Shown: positions 9,087-18,316, counted from the stretch's first letter. The stretch is 64,000 bases of DNA from Hydrogenophaga sp. BPS33 (GCF_009859475.1 NZ_CP044549.1:372001-436000); one strand, 5' to 3'. Translations and numbers: made by a program. Notes: generated by a model from the letters alone, not told the origin.

Positions 9087-10031
9087 TCAGGCGTGGGTCG
9101 GAAACCCGTCCGCCAGTGCGTCGCGCAACCAGCCCACGAACGCCGAGACCGCGCGCGGCACATGGCTGGCGTAGGGGCGTATCGCATAGATCTGCGGGCT
9201 GAAGCTGCCCACCGACTCCCAACGCGTCAGCACCTCCACCAACTTGCCCGACTGCAAGGCGGCCTGCGCGCTGAAGTCGGGCACCAGGGCGATGCCCAGG
9301 CCCGCGAGCGCAGCGTCGCGCAGCGCCTCGCTGTTGTTGGCGCTGAAAGGGCCGCTCACGGGCACGGTCACGCGCTCGGCTTTCCTGCGGCCTTCGCGCG
9401 CCCGGAAATGCCAGGCCGGCGTGTCCTGCGCGCGCGGGTAATGCAGGCAGTCGTGCTGCGCCAGGTCTTGCGGGGTGCGCGGTGTGCCATGCCGGCGCAG
9501 GTAGTCGCGGCTGGCCACCAGCACCGAACGCGTGGTGCAGATCGGCCAGGCCACGTGCGTGTCCGGCGGCGAGGCGGTGTGGCGGATGGCCAGGTCGAAA
9601 CCCTCCACCGCCAGCGCGCTCAACCGGTCCGAGAAGTCCAGCTCCAGCCGCACCTTGGGGTGCGCGCGCAGGAACCCTGCCATGCGCGGCACCAGTTGCT
9701 GGCGCGCGAAAGCCACGGGTGCCGTCACCCGCACCAGGCCCGAAGGTTCTTCGGCCAGATCGCGCACGCTGGAGAAGCTCTGTGCAATGCGCTCGAAGGG
9801 ATCGCGCGTGTCGGCCACCAGGCGCTGGCCGGCTTCGGTCAGGCGCACGCTGCGCGTGGTGCGCTGCACCAGGGCCACGCCGGCCGCGCGCTCCAGCTCG
9901 GCAATGCGCTGGCTCATGGCCGCCTTGCTCACGCCCAGGCGCTGCGCCGAGGCGGTGTAGCTGCCGTGCTGCGCCAGCACCGTGAGCCAGTGCAGGTGCA
10001 CCCAGAGGTCTTCCACTTTTTTGTCATTCAT
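9087..10031 (-). CDS. LysR-family transcriptional regulator
   Basis: 314 residues from the ATG at 10031 (MNDKKVEDLW). Two upstream in-frame ATGs (10049, 10058) are possible, but they would place coding sequence over the palindrome at 10037-10060, so 10031 is preferred. Residues ~9-68 are the winged helix-turn-helix (LTVLAQHGSYTASAQRLGVS then KAAMSQRIAELE). The remainder is the two-lobed periplasmic-binding-like effector domain. Divergent from mmsA with ~110 bp between the starts, which is the classic LysR arrangement. It probably controls mmsA and the following oxidoreductase gene. The effector is unknown. Confidence 0.9.
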   Translation of the reverse strand: MNDKKVEDLWVHLHWLTVLAQHGSYTASAQRLGVSKAAMSQRIAELERAAGVALVQRTTRSVRLTEAGQRLVADTRDPFERIAQSFSSVRDLAEEPSGLVRVTAPVAFARQQLVPRMAGFLRAHPKVRLELDFSDRLSALAVEGFDLAIRHTASPPDTHVAWPICTTRSVLVASRDYLRRHGTPRTPQDLAQHDCLHYPRAQDTPAWHFRAREGRRKAERVTVPVSGPFSANNSEALRDAALAGLGIALVPDFSAQAALQSGKLVEVLTRWESVGSFSPQIYAIRPYASHVPRAVSAFVGWLRDALADGFPTHA

Positions 10032-10036
10032 GGCCT

Positions 10037-10060
10037 GATTGTTCACCATACAAAACAATC
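10037..10060. promoter_or_regulatory. Perfect inverted repeat between lysR and mmsA, candidate LysR operator
   Basis: GATTGTT (10037-10043) and AACAATC (10054-10060) are exact reverse complements with a 10-bp spacer. Within it lies an ATTGTT...AACAAT element that fits the T-N11-A type of LysR recognition sites. It sits just upstream of the preferred lysR start and ~84 bp before mmsA, suitable for autorepression and divergent activation. This is inference from position and symmetry. Confidence 0.6.
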
Positions 10061-10143
10061 AATTCAAGATCCTGGTCTAGGCGAAGGGGTTTGCGCTGCC
10101 TAGACTGGGCCACCTTTGTGAACTCCCACCGCCTGGAACCGAC

Positions 10144-11661
10144 ATGACCACCACCCCCGCTGCCATCGACCACTTCATCCACGGCGCCGTCACCGCGGCG
10201 AGCTCCACGCGCCGCCAGGACGTGTTCAACCCCGCCACCGGCGCCGTCACGGGCAAGGTGGCGCTGGCCAACGCGGCCGACGTGGACACCGCCGTGGCCG
10301 CCGCCCGGGCCGCGTTCCCGGCCTGGGCCGACACGCCGCCGATCCGCCGCGCGCGCGTGATGTTCAAGTTCCTTGAACTCGTGAACCGCCACAAGGACGA
10401 CCTCGCGCGCCTCATCACTGCCGAGCACGGCAAGGTGTTCACCGACGCGCAGGGCGAAGTGGCGCGCGGCATCGACATCATCGAATTCGCCTGCGGCATT
10501 TCGCAACTGCTCAAGGGCGACTTCACCGACCAGGTCTCCACCGGCATGGACAACTGGACGCTGCGCCAGCCCCTGGGCGTGGTCGCCGGCATCACGCCGT
10601 TCAACTTCCCGGTGATGGTGCCCATGTGGATGTTCCCGGTGGCGATCGCGGCGGGCAACACCTTCATCCTCAAGCCCAGCCCGACCGACCCTTCGGCCGC
10701 GCTGCTCATGGGCGAACTGCTCCAGCAGGCCGGCCTGCCCGATGGCGTGTTCAACGTGGTGCAGGGCGACAAGGAAGCGGTGGACGCGCTGCTGGTGCAC
10801 CCCGACGTGAAAGCCATCAGCTTCGTCGGCTCCACACCGATCGCCAATTACATCTACGAGACTGGCGCCCACCACGGCAAGCGCGTGCAGGCGCTGGGCG
10901 GTGCGAAGAACCACATGGTGGTCATGCCCGACGCCGACCTGGACCAGGCGGTGGACGCGCTGATCGGTTCGGCCTATGGCTCGGCGGGCGAACGCTGCAT
11001 GGCCATCAGCGTGGCGGTGCTGGTGGGCGACGTGGCCGAGAAGATCATGCCCAAGCTGATCGAGCGCACGAAGACGCTCCAGGTGCTCAACGGCACCAAC
11101 CTCGCGGCCGAGATGGGCCCCATCGTCACGGCGGCGGCGCACACGCGCATCGCCGGCTACATCGAGGCCGGTGTGAACGAGGGCGCGCAGATGCTGGTGG
11201 ACGGGCGCGGCTTCGATGGTGCGCAGGCCGGCGAGGGCTGTGGCGACGGTTTCTGGATGGGCGGCACCTTGTTCGACCACGTCACGACCGACATGAAGAT
11301 CTACAAGGAAGAGATCTTCGGTCCGGTGCTCAGCTGCGTGCGCGTGCCCGACTTCGCGCAGGCGGTGCAGATCATCAACGACCACGAGTTCGGCAACGGT
11401 GTCTCCTGCTTCACGCGCGATGGCCATGTGGCGCGCGAGTTCGCGCGGCGCATCCAGGTGGGCATGGTCGGCATCAACGTGCCGATTCCCGTGCCCATGG
11501 CCTGGCACGGCTTCGGCGGCTGGAAGAAAAGCTTGTTCGGCGACATGCACGCATACGGCGAAGAGGGCGTGCGGTTCTACACCAAGCAGAAATCGATCAT
11601 GCAGCGTTGGCCTGAATCGATTGGCAAGGGCGCCGAGTTCGTGATGCCTGTGTCCAAGTAG
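10144..11661 (+). CDS. mmsA: CoA-acylating methylmalonate-semialdehyde dehydrogenase
   Basis: 505 residues, the usual length. The family converts methylmalonate semialdehyde or malonate semialdehyde with CoA and NAD+ to propionyl-CoA or acetyl-CoA plus CO2, in valine, thymine and inositol breakdown. Visible motifs are [20 protein letters not shown] (~residues 145-164), [17 protein letters not shown] and the catalytic cysteine in [11 protein letters not shown] (~residue 285). PFNFP with MVPMWM is characteristic of MmsA/IolA rather than general aldehyde dehydrogenases. Divergent from the LysR gene. Propionyl-CoA output may connect to the B12 mutase genes downstream (inference). Confidence 0.93.
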   Translation: MTTTPAAIDHFIHGAVTAASSTRRQDVFNPATGAVTGKVALANAADVDTAVAAARAAFPAWADTPPIRRARVMFKFLELVNRHKDDLARLITAEHGKVFTDAQGEVARGIDIIEFACGISQLLKGDFTDQVSTGMDNWTLRQPLGVVAGITPFNFPVMVPMWMFPVAIAAGNTFILKPSPTDPSAALLMGELLQQAGLPDGVFNVVQGDKEAVDALLVHPDVKAISFVGSTPIANYIYETGAHHGKRVQALGGAKNHMVVMPDADLDQAVDALIGSAYGSAGERCMAISVAVLVGDVAEKIMPKLIERTKTLQVLNGTNLAAEMGPIVTAAAHTRIAGYIEAGVNEGAQMLVDGRGFDGAQAGEGCGDGFWMGGTLFDHVTTDMKIYKEEIFGPVLSCVRVPDFAQAVQIINDHEFGNGVSCFTRDGHVAREFARRIQVGMVGINVPIPVPMAWHGFGGWKKSLFGDMHAYGEEGVRFYTKQKSIMQRWPESIGKGAEFVMPVSK

Positions 11662-11714
11662 ACCTTGCCCGCGTAAGTCGGGCGAAGGAAAGCGCGCGTA
11701 CGATCTCGCCGAAG

Positions 11715-11734
11715 GCGATGGCACCGTCCATCGC
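11715..11734 (+). terminator. Hairpin between mmsA and the GMC oxidoreductase
   Basis: GCGATGG (11715-11721) pairs perfectly with CCATCGC (11728-11734) across a CACCGT loop. No T-run follows, so it is at best a weak or factor-dependent terminator or an mRNA-stabilising hairpin. It lies 29 bp before the next start codon. Confidence 0.3.
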
Positions 11735-11762
11735 TATCTACAAGAAAGCGAGACAACGAGAC

Positions 11763-13421
11763 ATGAGCGAGACCAGCTTCGACTACATCGTCATCGGCGG
11801 CGGCACGGCCGGCTGCCTGATGGCCAACCGCCTTTCCGCCAACAAGCGCAAACGCGTGCTGATGATCGAAGCCGGCCGCAAGGACGACTACCACTGGATC
11901 CACATCCCGGTCGGTTACCTCTATTGCATCGGCAACCCGCGCACCGACTGGCTCTACAACACCGAGGCCGAGCCCGGGCTGAACGGCCGCACGCTGCGCT
12001 ACCCGCGCGGCAAGACGCTGGGCGGCAGCTCCAGCATCAACGGCATGATCTACATGCGCGGCCAGGCGCGCGACTACGACCACTGGGCCGCGCTCACCGG
12101 CGACGACGCCTGGCGCTGGGAGAACGCACTGCCCGACTTCAAACGCCACGAGAACCACTACCTCGGCGACGAGAAGAACGCCGCGCTGCGCGACGCGAAC
12201 TTCCGCGCGTACCACGGCCATGGCGGTGAATGGCGGGTGGAGAAGCAGCGCCTGCGCTGGGACATCCTCGACGCGTTCGCGGCCGCCGCGCAGGAAGCCG
12301 GCATTCCCCACAGCACCGACTTCAACCGTGGCGACAACGAGGGCGTGGGCTACTTCCAGGTGAACCAGAAGGACGGCCTGCGCTGGAACACCGCGCGCGC
12401 CTTTCTGCGCCCCACCTGTTATGGCCGGCCCAACTTCGAACTCTGGAACAACGCACAAGTCACGCGCCTGGTCACCGAGCGTGGTGCCGATGGCGCGCTG
12501 CGCTGCACCGGCGTCGAGGTGTGGGACGGTGCGCAGCATGTGACGGCGCAGGCGGCCACAGAGGTGGTGCTCTGCGCGGGCAGCATCGGCTCGCCGCAGA
12601 TCCTGCAGCTCTCCGGCATCGGTCCGGCCGCGCTGCTGCAACGGCACGGCATCGAGGTGGCGGTGGACCTGCCCGGCGTGGGCGCCAACCTGCAGGACCA
12701 CCTGCAGATCCGCGCGGTCTACACCGTGAAGAACGCGCCCACGCTCAACGTGTTGTCGTCGTCGCTGCTGGGCAAGGCGCGCATCGGGCTGGAGTATTTG
12801 TTCAAGCGCAGCGGCCCCATGAGCATGGCGCCTTCGCAGCTCGGTGCGTTCACGCGCAGCGACCCGGCGCAGCGCCACGCCAACCTCGAATACCACGTGC
12901 AGCCGCTCTCGCTCGATGCCTTCGGCGAACCGCTGCACACCTTTCCCGCGTTCACCGCCAGCGTGTGCAACCTCAACCCCACGAGCCGGGGCACGGTGCA
13001 GATCCGCAGCGCGAACTTCCAGGACGCACCCGCGATCGCGCCCAACTACCTCAGCACGCCCGAAGACCGCCAGGTGGCGGCCGACAGCCTGCGCGTGACG
13101 CGGCGCATCGTCGCGCAACCGGCGCTGGCGAAATACCAGCCCGAGGAGTTCAAACCCGGCCCTCAGTACCAGAGCGACGAGGAGCTCGCGCGCCTGGCCG
13201 GCGACATCGCCAGCACCATCTTCCACCCGGTGGGCACGACCCGGATGGGCCGCGCCGACGACCCCATGGCCGTGGTCGACAGCCACCTGCGCGTGCGCGG
13301 CGTGGCGGGTCTGCGCGTGGTGGACGCAGGGGTCATGCCGACCATCACCAGCGGCAACACCAACAGCCCGACGCTGATGATTGCGGAGAAGGCCGCTGCC
13401 TGGATCGACGCGGGAGTGTGA
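11763..13421 (+). CDS. GMC-family FAD-dependent oxidoreductase (choline dehydrogenase-like)
   Basis: 552 residues from the ATG at 11763 (MSETSFDYIVIGGG). The in-frame ATG at 11718 would add 15 residues ahead of the FAD fold and is rejected. The dinucleotide-binding motif IGGGTAGCLMANRLS starts near residue 9. GMC signature 1 is RGKTLGGSSSINGMIYMRG (~residues 82-100) and signature 2 is GSIGSPQILQLSGIG (~residues 276-290). The C-terminal active-site segments are FHPVGTTRMG and SGNTNSPTLMIAEKAA. Members oxidise primary alcohols, with FAD passing electrons to a quinone or oxygen. The substrate cannot be read from sequence. It follows mmsA and may supply an aldehyde or semialdehyde to it (inference). 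Confidence 0.88.
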   Translation: MSETSFDYIVIGGGTAGCLMANRLSANKRKRVLMIEAGRKDDYHWIHIPVGYLYCIGNPRTDWLYNTEAEPGLNGRTLRYPRGKTLGGSSSINGMIYMRGQARDYDHWAALTGDDAWRWENALPDFKRHENHYLGDEKNAALRDANFRAYHGHGGEWRVEKQRLRWDILDAFAAAAQEAGIPHSTDFNRGDNEGVGYFQVNQKDGLRWNTARAFLRPTCYGRPNFELWNNAQVTRLVTERGADGALRCTGVEVWDGAQHVTAQAATEVVLCAGSIGSPQILQLSGIGPAALLQRHGIEVAVDLPGVGANLQDHLQIRAVYTVKNAPTLNVLSSSLLGKARIGLEYLFKRSGPMSMAPSQLGAFTRSDPAQRHANLEYHVQPLSLDAFGEPLHTFPAFTASVCNLNPTSRGTVQIRSANFQDAPAIAPNYLSTPEDRQVAADSLRVTRRIVAQPALAKYQPEEFKPGPQYQSDEELARLAGDIASTIFHPVGTTRMGRADDPMAVVDSHLRVRGVAGLRVVDAGVMPTITSGNTNSPTLMIAEKAAAWIDAGV

Positions 13422-13508
13422 GGCGCGTGTTGGCGCGCATGCCATGGCTTACCATGCGCTGCGTTCCACACCCGAGCCCATCGGGGTGACCCACACAGAG
13501 GAGGTTGC

Positions 13509-14372
13509 ATGACGAGCTGGAAGATGAAACTGGCGCGCACGCCGGTGGTCGGTTCCTTGGCGCTGATGGCGTTTCGCGCCAGGGTCGCACTGCCGTATGT
13601 GGGCAGCCCCGTGCGCACGGCCGTGAAATGGCTGTTCGCTTCCAACGAAACCTCCAACTTCACCTACGAACTCGAGGACAGCAACCGGAGGTACCTGGCG
13701 TCGCTGATTTCCGACGTGACGGGCACGGCGTTTCCCATCGTCTGGGCTTACATGCAGGAGCTCGAAGAAGACCAGGATCTCAAGCGCCACATTGCCGCCC
13801 GGACCGAGCAGAGCGCCTGGTCGTTTCTGGCGGACAAGGGCGTGCGGTTCGGTCGCCGCGCGGGTTGGTATGCCATGGTGCGGATCCTCAAGCCCGCCGT
13901 GGTGATCGAGACCGGCGTGGACAAGGGACTGGGTTCCTGTGTGCTGGCATCGGCGCTGCGGCGCAATGCGCAAGAGGGGCATGCTGGCCGTTACTTCGGC
14001 ACCGACATCAATCCCGCCGCTGGTTACCTTTTCTCTGGCGTGTACGCGGAGCACGGCAGCATCCTGTATGGCGACTCCATCGAATCCTTAAAGGCGTTCG
14101 ACCAGCCCATCGATCTCTTCATCAACGACAGCGACCACTCCATCGACTACGAGGCCGACGAGTACCGCACCATCGAAGGCAAGCTGTCCGAAGGCGCGGT
14201 GGTGCTCGGCGACAACGCCCATTGCTCGCCGCGCCTGATGGAGTTTGCACAGGCCTCCCTGCGGCATTTCGTGTTCTTCCAGGAAAAGCCGGCCCAACAC
14301 TGGTACCCCGGTGCAGGGATCGGCATCTGTTTTCGCCGCAGGGAAGTGGAAAACTCCCCCCTGCGCCGCTGA
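13509..14372 (+). CDS. Class I SAM-dependent methyltransferase
   Basis: 287 residues, preceded by a good ribosome site (AGAGGAGG 7-14 bp upstream). The Rossmann core begins at ~residue 133 with VVIETGVDKGLGSCVLASAL, the SAM-binding motif I in the form E-T-G-x-x-x-G. Next come GTDINPAAG and a second acidic strand PIDLFINDSDHS, which fits the Methyltransf_24/CmcI-like group. The ~90-residue helical N-terminus is unassigned. The substrate is unknown. The last residues (NSPLRR) and the stop codon lie inside a dispersed repeat, so the native C-terminus may have been replaced. No operon partner is obvious. Confidence 0.8.
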   Translation: MTSWKMKLARTPVVGSLALMAFRARVALPYVGSPVRTAVKWLFASNETSNFTYELEDSNRRYLASLISDVTGTAFPIVWAYMQELEEDQDLKRHIAARTEQSAWSFLADKGVRFGRRAGWYAMVRILKPAVVIETGVDKGLGSCVLASALRRNAQEGHAGRYFGTDINPAAGYLFSGVYAEHGSILYGDSIESLKAFDQPIDLFINDSDHSIDYEADEYRTIEGKLSEGAVVLGDNAHCSPRLMEFAQASLRHFVFFQEKPAQHWYPGAGIGICFRRREVENSPLRR

Positions 14373-14535
14373 CGCGGCTGAGCCGTTCCAAGAGGCGGCC
14401 CTCTCTCCGGCGTGCGTGCCCCCATCCAGAGGCATCGAGGGACGGCTACGCCGGCCCAAGCTGCCGTCCCCCCTCGAAGCGCCGAAGGCGCGCCACGGAG
14501 GGGGGAAGCCGCGTCAGCGGCGCAGGGGGGTGTTC
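14355..14535. repeat. Dispersed GC-rich repeat, copy B (partial forward arm plus full inverted copy)
   Basis: A short forward arm (14355-14378) matches the left end of copy A. It is followed by a complete copy in reverse orientation at 14421-14535, ending CGCAGGGGGGTGTT. The forward arm overlaps the 3' end of the methyltransferase gene and supplies its stop. The stretch 14373-14669 holds only this repeat, the operator-like element at 14556-14590 and the leader of the next gene. Confidence 0.85.
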
Positions 14536-14555
14536 CTGTTTGCACTGCAACATTG

Positions 14556-14590
14556 TTCGCATATGTGAAATGGACCTTCTTGTATGTGAA
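14556..14590 (+). promoter_or_regulatory. Tandem 14-bp palindromic operator-like sites upstream of the catabolic operon
   Basis: Two boxes of the form TTC-N8-GAA occur: TTCGCATATGTGAA (14556-14569) and TTCTTGTATGTGAA (14577-14590). They start 21 bp apart, two helical turns. The same architecture recurs at 33336-33370 before the TauD unit. TTC-CATATG-GAA-like palindromes fit IclR-family binding. The IclR protein encoded at 24252 inside this operon is the natural candidate. No database check was possible. Confidence 0.6.
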
Positions 14591-14669
14591 CAAGGGGCGC
14601 ATGCGGCCATAGACTGGCCCTTCGCCCCCGAAAGGGTCCGTGACTTCACCGATCTGGAAGGTCCACGCC

Positions 14670-16049
14670 TTGAGCAGCAACACCACAGCCGCGTTGGCCG
14701 CCTTCGTCGCCAACCTGCGCCACGAGGACGTGCCCCAGGACCAGTACGGCTATGCGCGCAAGAGCGTGCTCGACTGGCTGGGGTGTTGCGTGGCCGGCAC
14801 CCGCGAAGCCGAGGTGCGCGCGCTGGGCGACGTGATGGCGGACATGGGCAGCGCGCCCCACGCGACCTTGATCGCGCGCGGCGCAATGGCTTCGGTGCTG
14901 GACGCGGCCCTGCTCAATGGCGCGGCCGGCAACCTGCTCGATCTCGACGACGTGCACCCGCAGCTCATCGGCCATCCGAGTTCGGTGGTGGTGCCCACGG
15001 CCCTCGCCGTGGCCGAGTGGAAAGGCCTGTCGGGCCGCGACGTGCTGACCGCCTACGTGGCAGGTTACGAGGCCATGGTGCGCATGGGGCTGGCCATGGA
15101 GCCCGAGCTGTACGACCGCGGCTGGCACGCCACGGGCGCCCTGGGCGTGTTCGGGGCGTGCGCCGCGGCCGGGCATCTGTTGCGGTTGGACGCGGCACAG
15201 ATGGTGGCGGCTTTCGGCATTGCCGCCGCACAGGCCGCCGGCCTGCGTGAGCTGTTCGGCACCTCGTCCAAGTGCATCCACCACGGCAAGGCCGCGATGG
15301 CGGGCATCCTGGCCTGCCTCTGGGCGCAGCGTGGCACGCAGAGCGCGGCCGATGTGATCGGTGGGCGCTTCGGCATGCGCACCCTGTCCGAGCCGGTGCG
15401 CACCGAGCGCGTGCTCGACGGGCTGGGTACGCGCTTTCATCTCGCGCAGACCTGCTACAAGCGCCACGCGGCCTGTGGCAGCGTGCACGCCGCCATCGAC
15501 GCGGCACTGGCGCTGCGCGAGCGCCCGGGCTTCTCGGTCGACGACATCGAGCGCATCGACGTGCGTACCCACACGCTGTCGGTCTCGCTCACGGCGCACA
15601 ACGAACAAGCGCGCACCGGCTACGAGGCCAAATACAGCATGCACTACGCCCTGGCGTTGGCGTTCATCGAGGGCAGCGCCGAGCTCGCGGTGTTCAGCGA
15701 TGTCCACGTGGCGGATCCGCGCGTGCGCGCCTTGGCGGCACGGATTCACATGAGCGCCGACCCCGACATGCAATACGTCGAGGCCATGCCCTCCGAGTTG
15801 ACGATGACCCTGCGCGACGGCAGCCGCACGGTGTTGCGGGTGGACACGCCCAAAGGCCGGCCCAGCAACCCGATGGACTGGAGCGACATGGCAGCGAAGT
15901 TCCGCCAACTGGCCGCGCCCACGCTGGAGCCGTCCGCCATCGAACAGGTGATCGAGGACGTGGCGCGCCTCGAAGACGTGGACGTGCGCGCGCTCATGCA
16001 GCGCCTCTCGACCGCTGAAGACGCGGCAGCCCAGGCGGTGGCCGCATGA
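14670..16049 (+). CDS. MmgE/PrpD family protein
   Basis: 459 residues from TTG at 14670, chosen because GGAAGG lies 8 bp upstream and the product then starts like family members (LSSNTTAALAAFVANLR). A GTG at 14640 in the same frame is the alternative. Recognisable segments are KSVLDWLGCCVAGT (~residues 30-43), the PrpD helix block LLNGAAGNLLDLDDVHPQLIGHPSS (~85-110), and KCIHHGKAAMAGILA. Family members include 2-methylcitrate dehydratase, cis-aconitate decarboxylase and other dehydratases, decarboxylases and epimerases, so the exact reaction is open. First gene of a long operon. A dehydratase or decarboxylase acting on a polycarboxylic acid would fit the downstream CoA chemistry (inference). 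Confidence 0.85.
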   Translation: MSSNTTAALAAFVANLRHEDVPQDQYGYARKSVLDWLGCCVAGTREAEVRALGDVMADMGSAPHATLIARGAMASVLDAALLNGAAGNLLDLDDVHPQLIGHPSSVVVPTALAVAEWKGLSGRDVLTAYVAGYEAMVRMGLAMEPELYDRGWHATGALGVFGACAAAGHLLRLDAAQMVAAFGIAAAQAAGLRELFGTSSKCIHHGKAAMAGILACLWAQRGTQSAADVIGGRFGMRTLSEPVRTERVLDGLGTRFHLAQTCYKRHAACGSVHAAIDAALALRERPGFSVDDIERIDVRTHTLSVSLTAHNEQARTGYEAKYSMHYALALAFIEGSAELAVFSDVHVADPRVRALAARIHMSADPDMQYVEAMPSELTMTLRDGSRTVLRVDTPKGRPSNPMDWSDMAAKFRQLAAPTLEPSAIEQVIEDVARLEDVDVRALMQRLSTAEDAAAQAVAA

Positions 16050-17218
16050 ACCTGCTGCTCGACGCCGACGAGACCCGCTTCCGCGACGAGGTGCGGGGCT
16101 GGCTGCACGACCACGCGCCGCGCGGGTCGCGCCCGACCGAAGGGCCGGAACTCGCGGCCTTCGACCAGGCCTGGCAGAAACAGCAATACGACGCTGGCTG
16201 GGCCGGCATCAACTGGCCCGTCGAACATGGCGGGCGCGGCCTTTCGCTGTCGCAGCAACTGATCTGGTACGAGGAGTACGCGCGGGCGCGCGCGCCGCAC
16301 ATCGGCGTGAACTTCATCGGCCTGGCCCACGCCGGACCGGCCTTGATGGACAGCGGCAGCGAAGCGCTGCGCCAGCGCCACCTGCGGCGCATCCTGCGCG
16401 GCGAAGAGATCTGGTGCCAGGGCTTCTCCGAGCCCGGTGCCGGATCGGACCTGGCGGCCATCGGCACGCGCGGCGTGGTCGATGGCGACAGCCTGGTGGT
16501 GTCGGGCCAGAAGATCTGGACCAGCTTCGCCCACCTGGCCGACTGGCAGGAACTGCTGGTGCGCACCGACCCGGCGAGCCAGCGGCACAAGGGACTGTCC
16601 TGGGTGGTGTGCGACATGCGCACGCCCGGCATCACCGTGCGGCCCTTGCGCACCATCTCGGGCCGCTGGCATTTCGCCGAGGTGTTCTACGACGAGGTGC
16701 GCATTCCGCTGGACCACGTCGTGGGCGGCCTGGGCAACGGCTGGAAGGTGGCGATGGACACGCTGGCGTGGGAACGTGGCACCGCCTTCGTGGCCGAGCA
16801 GATCGACCTCGCGCGCGCGGTCGACCGCCTGGTGGAGGACGCGCGCCATGCCACCGGCCCCGACGGCCTGCGCGCGGCGATTGCGCACGAAGACATCGCC
16901 GAGCAGCTCGCCGAACTGCGCGCGCAGGTGCGCGCCCTGCGCGCCATGACCATGGCCAGCATCTCGCGCATCGCCGCCACCGGTGTGCCCGGGCCGGAGG
17001 CCTCGATCATCCGCCTGTACTTCAGCGAGCTCTACCAGCGCGTGCGCCGCCTGGCCTTGCGCGTGAGCGGCGCAGACGCGCTGGCGCACGGCGACGACCA
17101 CGAGGCCTGGGGCTGGTCCTACGTCGACAGCCTGCGCTACACCATTGCCGCAGGTACCTCGCAGATCCAGCGCAACATCATCGGCGAGCGCATCCTCGGC
17201 TTGCCGCGCATGCGCTGA
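16046..17218 (+). CDS. Acyl-CoA dehydrogenase, large partner of a tandem pair
   Basis: 390 residues; ATGA overlap with the MmgE/PrpD gene. Typical acyl-CoA dehydrogenase blocks are WCQGFSEPGAGSDLA (~residues 126-140), the FAD/acyl-CoA strand VVSGQKIWTSFAHLADW, and the C-terminal YTIAAGTSQIQRNIIGERILGLPR. The enzyme oxidises an acyl-CoA to the 2-enoyl-CoA, with electrons leaving to electron-transfer flavoprotein. It is followed after 12 bp by a second, shorter dehydrogenase. Such adjacent unequal pairs often form heterotetramers (for example the ChsE1/ChsE2 type in steroid side-chain breakdown), which is likely here by arrangement. Confidence 0.88.
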   Translation: MNLLLDADETRFRDEVRGWLHDHAPRGSRPTEGPELAAFDQAWQKQQYDAGWAGINWPVEHGGRGLSLSQQLIWYEEYARARAPHIGVNFIGLAHAGPALMDSGSEALRQRHLRRILRGEEIWCQGFSEPGAGSDLAAIGTRGVVDGDSLVVSGQKIWTSFAHLADWQELLVRTDPASQRHKGLSWVVCDMRTPGITVRPLRTISGRWHFAEVFYDEVRIPLDHVVGGLGNGWKVAMDTLAWERGTAFVAEQIDLARAVDRLVEDARHATGPDGLRAAIAHEDIAEQLAELRAQVRALRAMTMASISRIAATGVPGPEASIIRLYFSELYQRVRRLALRVSGADALAHGDDHEAWGWSYVDSLRYTIAAGTSQIQRNIIGERILGLPRMR

Positions 17219-17230
17219 AGGGGACGGTCC

Positions 17231-18316
17231 ATGCGAACCCTTGTGCCCACCGAAGACCAGCAACACATCGCCGAGGCCGCGCGCGAGCTGCTGCAAGGCC
17301 TGTGGCCGCTCGATCGCCTGCGCGAATGGGCCTTGCACGGCGACATGTCGCGCTGGCAAAGCCTGGCCGATCTGGGCGCGTTCGGCATCGGCCTGGGCGA
17401 GGCCGACGGCGGCCTGGGGCTGTCCTGCGTCGAAGAAACCCTGGTCTTGCGCGAGTGCGGCCGGGCGCTGGTGCCGCCCCGCGTGGCCGCCACCGTGCTG
17501 GCTGCGCACCTGGCCGTGGTCAGCGGCGATGCCGCTCTGCGCGATCGCCTGCTCGCGGGCGAGCAAGCGGTGGGGCTGCTGCACGCGGCAGGCCCTCACA
17601 CCACCGGCCCGCGCCTGCACGGGCGCTGGCAGGCGCTGGACGCCGAGGGCTGCGACTGGCTGCTGGCCTGGAGCGGCGCGGGTTGCGCACTGGTCGAGCG
17701 AGCGGCGTTGCCCTTGCGCGCCGGCCGCTGCATCGACGAGACGCTCTCTATCGAATCGCTCGACATCCCTGAAGAACAAGCGGTGGCCGCGCGCACCTGG
17801 GTGCCGGCCGAAACCGCACCGCTGCCGCAGCGGCTGGACCTGCTGATCGCCGCGCTGCTGGCCGGCGCGGCCGAGGCCGCGCGCGACATGGCGGCCGACT
17901 ATGCGCGCCTGCGCGAAGCCTTCGGCCAGCCCATCGGCGCGTTCCAGGGCGTCAAGCACGCCTGCGCCGACACGGCGGTGCGCGCCGAAGCCGCCTGGTG
18001 CCAGACGCTGGTGGCCGCCATCGGCCTGCGCGATGCGCCGGGCACGGTGGAAGTGGCCGCCGACCTCGCCGCCGCGCGCTGGCTGGCGGGCGATGCCGCT
18101 CAGACCAACGCCGAGACCAACGTACAGATCCACGGCGGCATCGGCTTCTCGGCCGAAGCCTTGCCGCACCGTTTCGTCAAGCGTGCGGTGGCCTTGCGCG
18201 CGCTCGGCCTGATGGGCCGCGACTTGCGCGGTGACCTGCTCAATGCCCCGGCGGCGGGTGACGGCAAGGGCCGCACCTTCGCCATCCACGACAACACCCA
18301 GGAGACAACGACATGA
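17231..18316 (+). CDS. Acyl-CoA dehydrogenase, small partner of a tandem pair
   Basis: 361 residues, shorter than standalone family members. The N-terminal helical domain begins MRTLVPTEDQQHIAEAAREL, with FGIGLGEADGGLGLS near residue 56. The middle beta-domain is reduced, and the usual F(T/S)EPxAGSD block is not visible, suggesting degenerate FAD contacts in this subunit. The C-terminal domain has REAFGQPIGAFQGVKHACAD and NVQIHGGIGFSAEALPHRF, both typical. It most likely works as one half of a heteromeric enzyme with the preceding gene product. Its stop overlaps the next start (ATGA). Confidence 0.85.
   Translation: MRTLVPTEDQQHIAEAARELLQGLWPLDRLREWALHGDMSRWQSLADLGAFGIGLGEADGGLGLSCVEETLVLRECGRALVPPRVAATVLAAHLAVVSGDAALRDRLLAGEQAVGLLHAAGPHTTGPRLHGRWQALDAEGCDWLLAWSGAGCALVERAALPLRAGRCIDETLSIESLDIPEEQAVAARTWVPAETAPLPQRLDLLIAALLAGAAEAARDMAADYARLREAFGQPIGAFQGVKHACADTAVRAEAAWCQTLVAAIGLRDAPGTVEVAADLAAARWLAGDAAQTNAETNVQIHGGIGFSAEALPHRFVKRAVALRALGLMGRDLRGDLLNAPAAGDGKGRTFAIHDNTQETTT

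Noticed and set aside
15746..18289. Minus-strand frame of ~847 codons over the acyl-CoA dehydrogenase genes
   Set aside because: Antisense shadow of two genes with intact family motifs.
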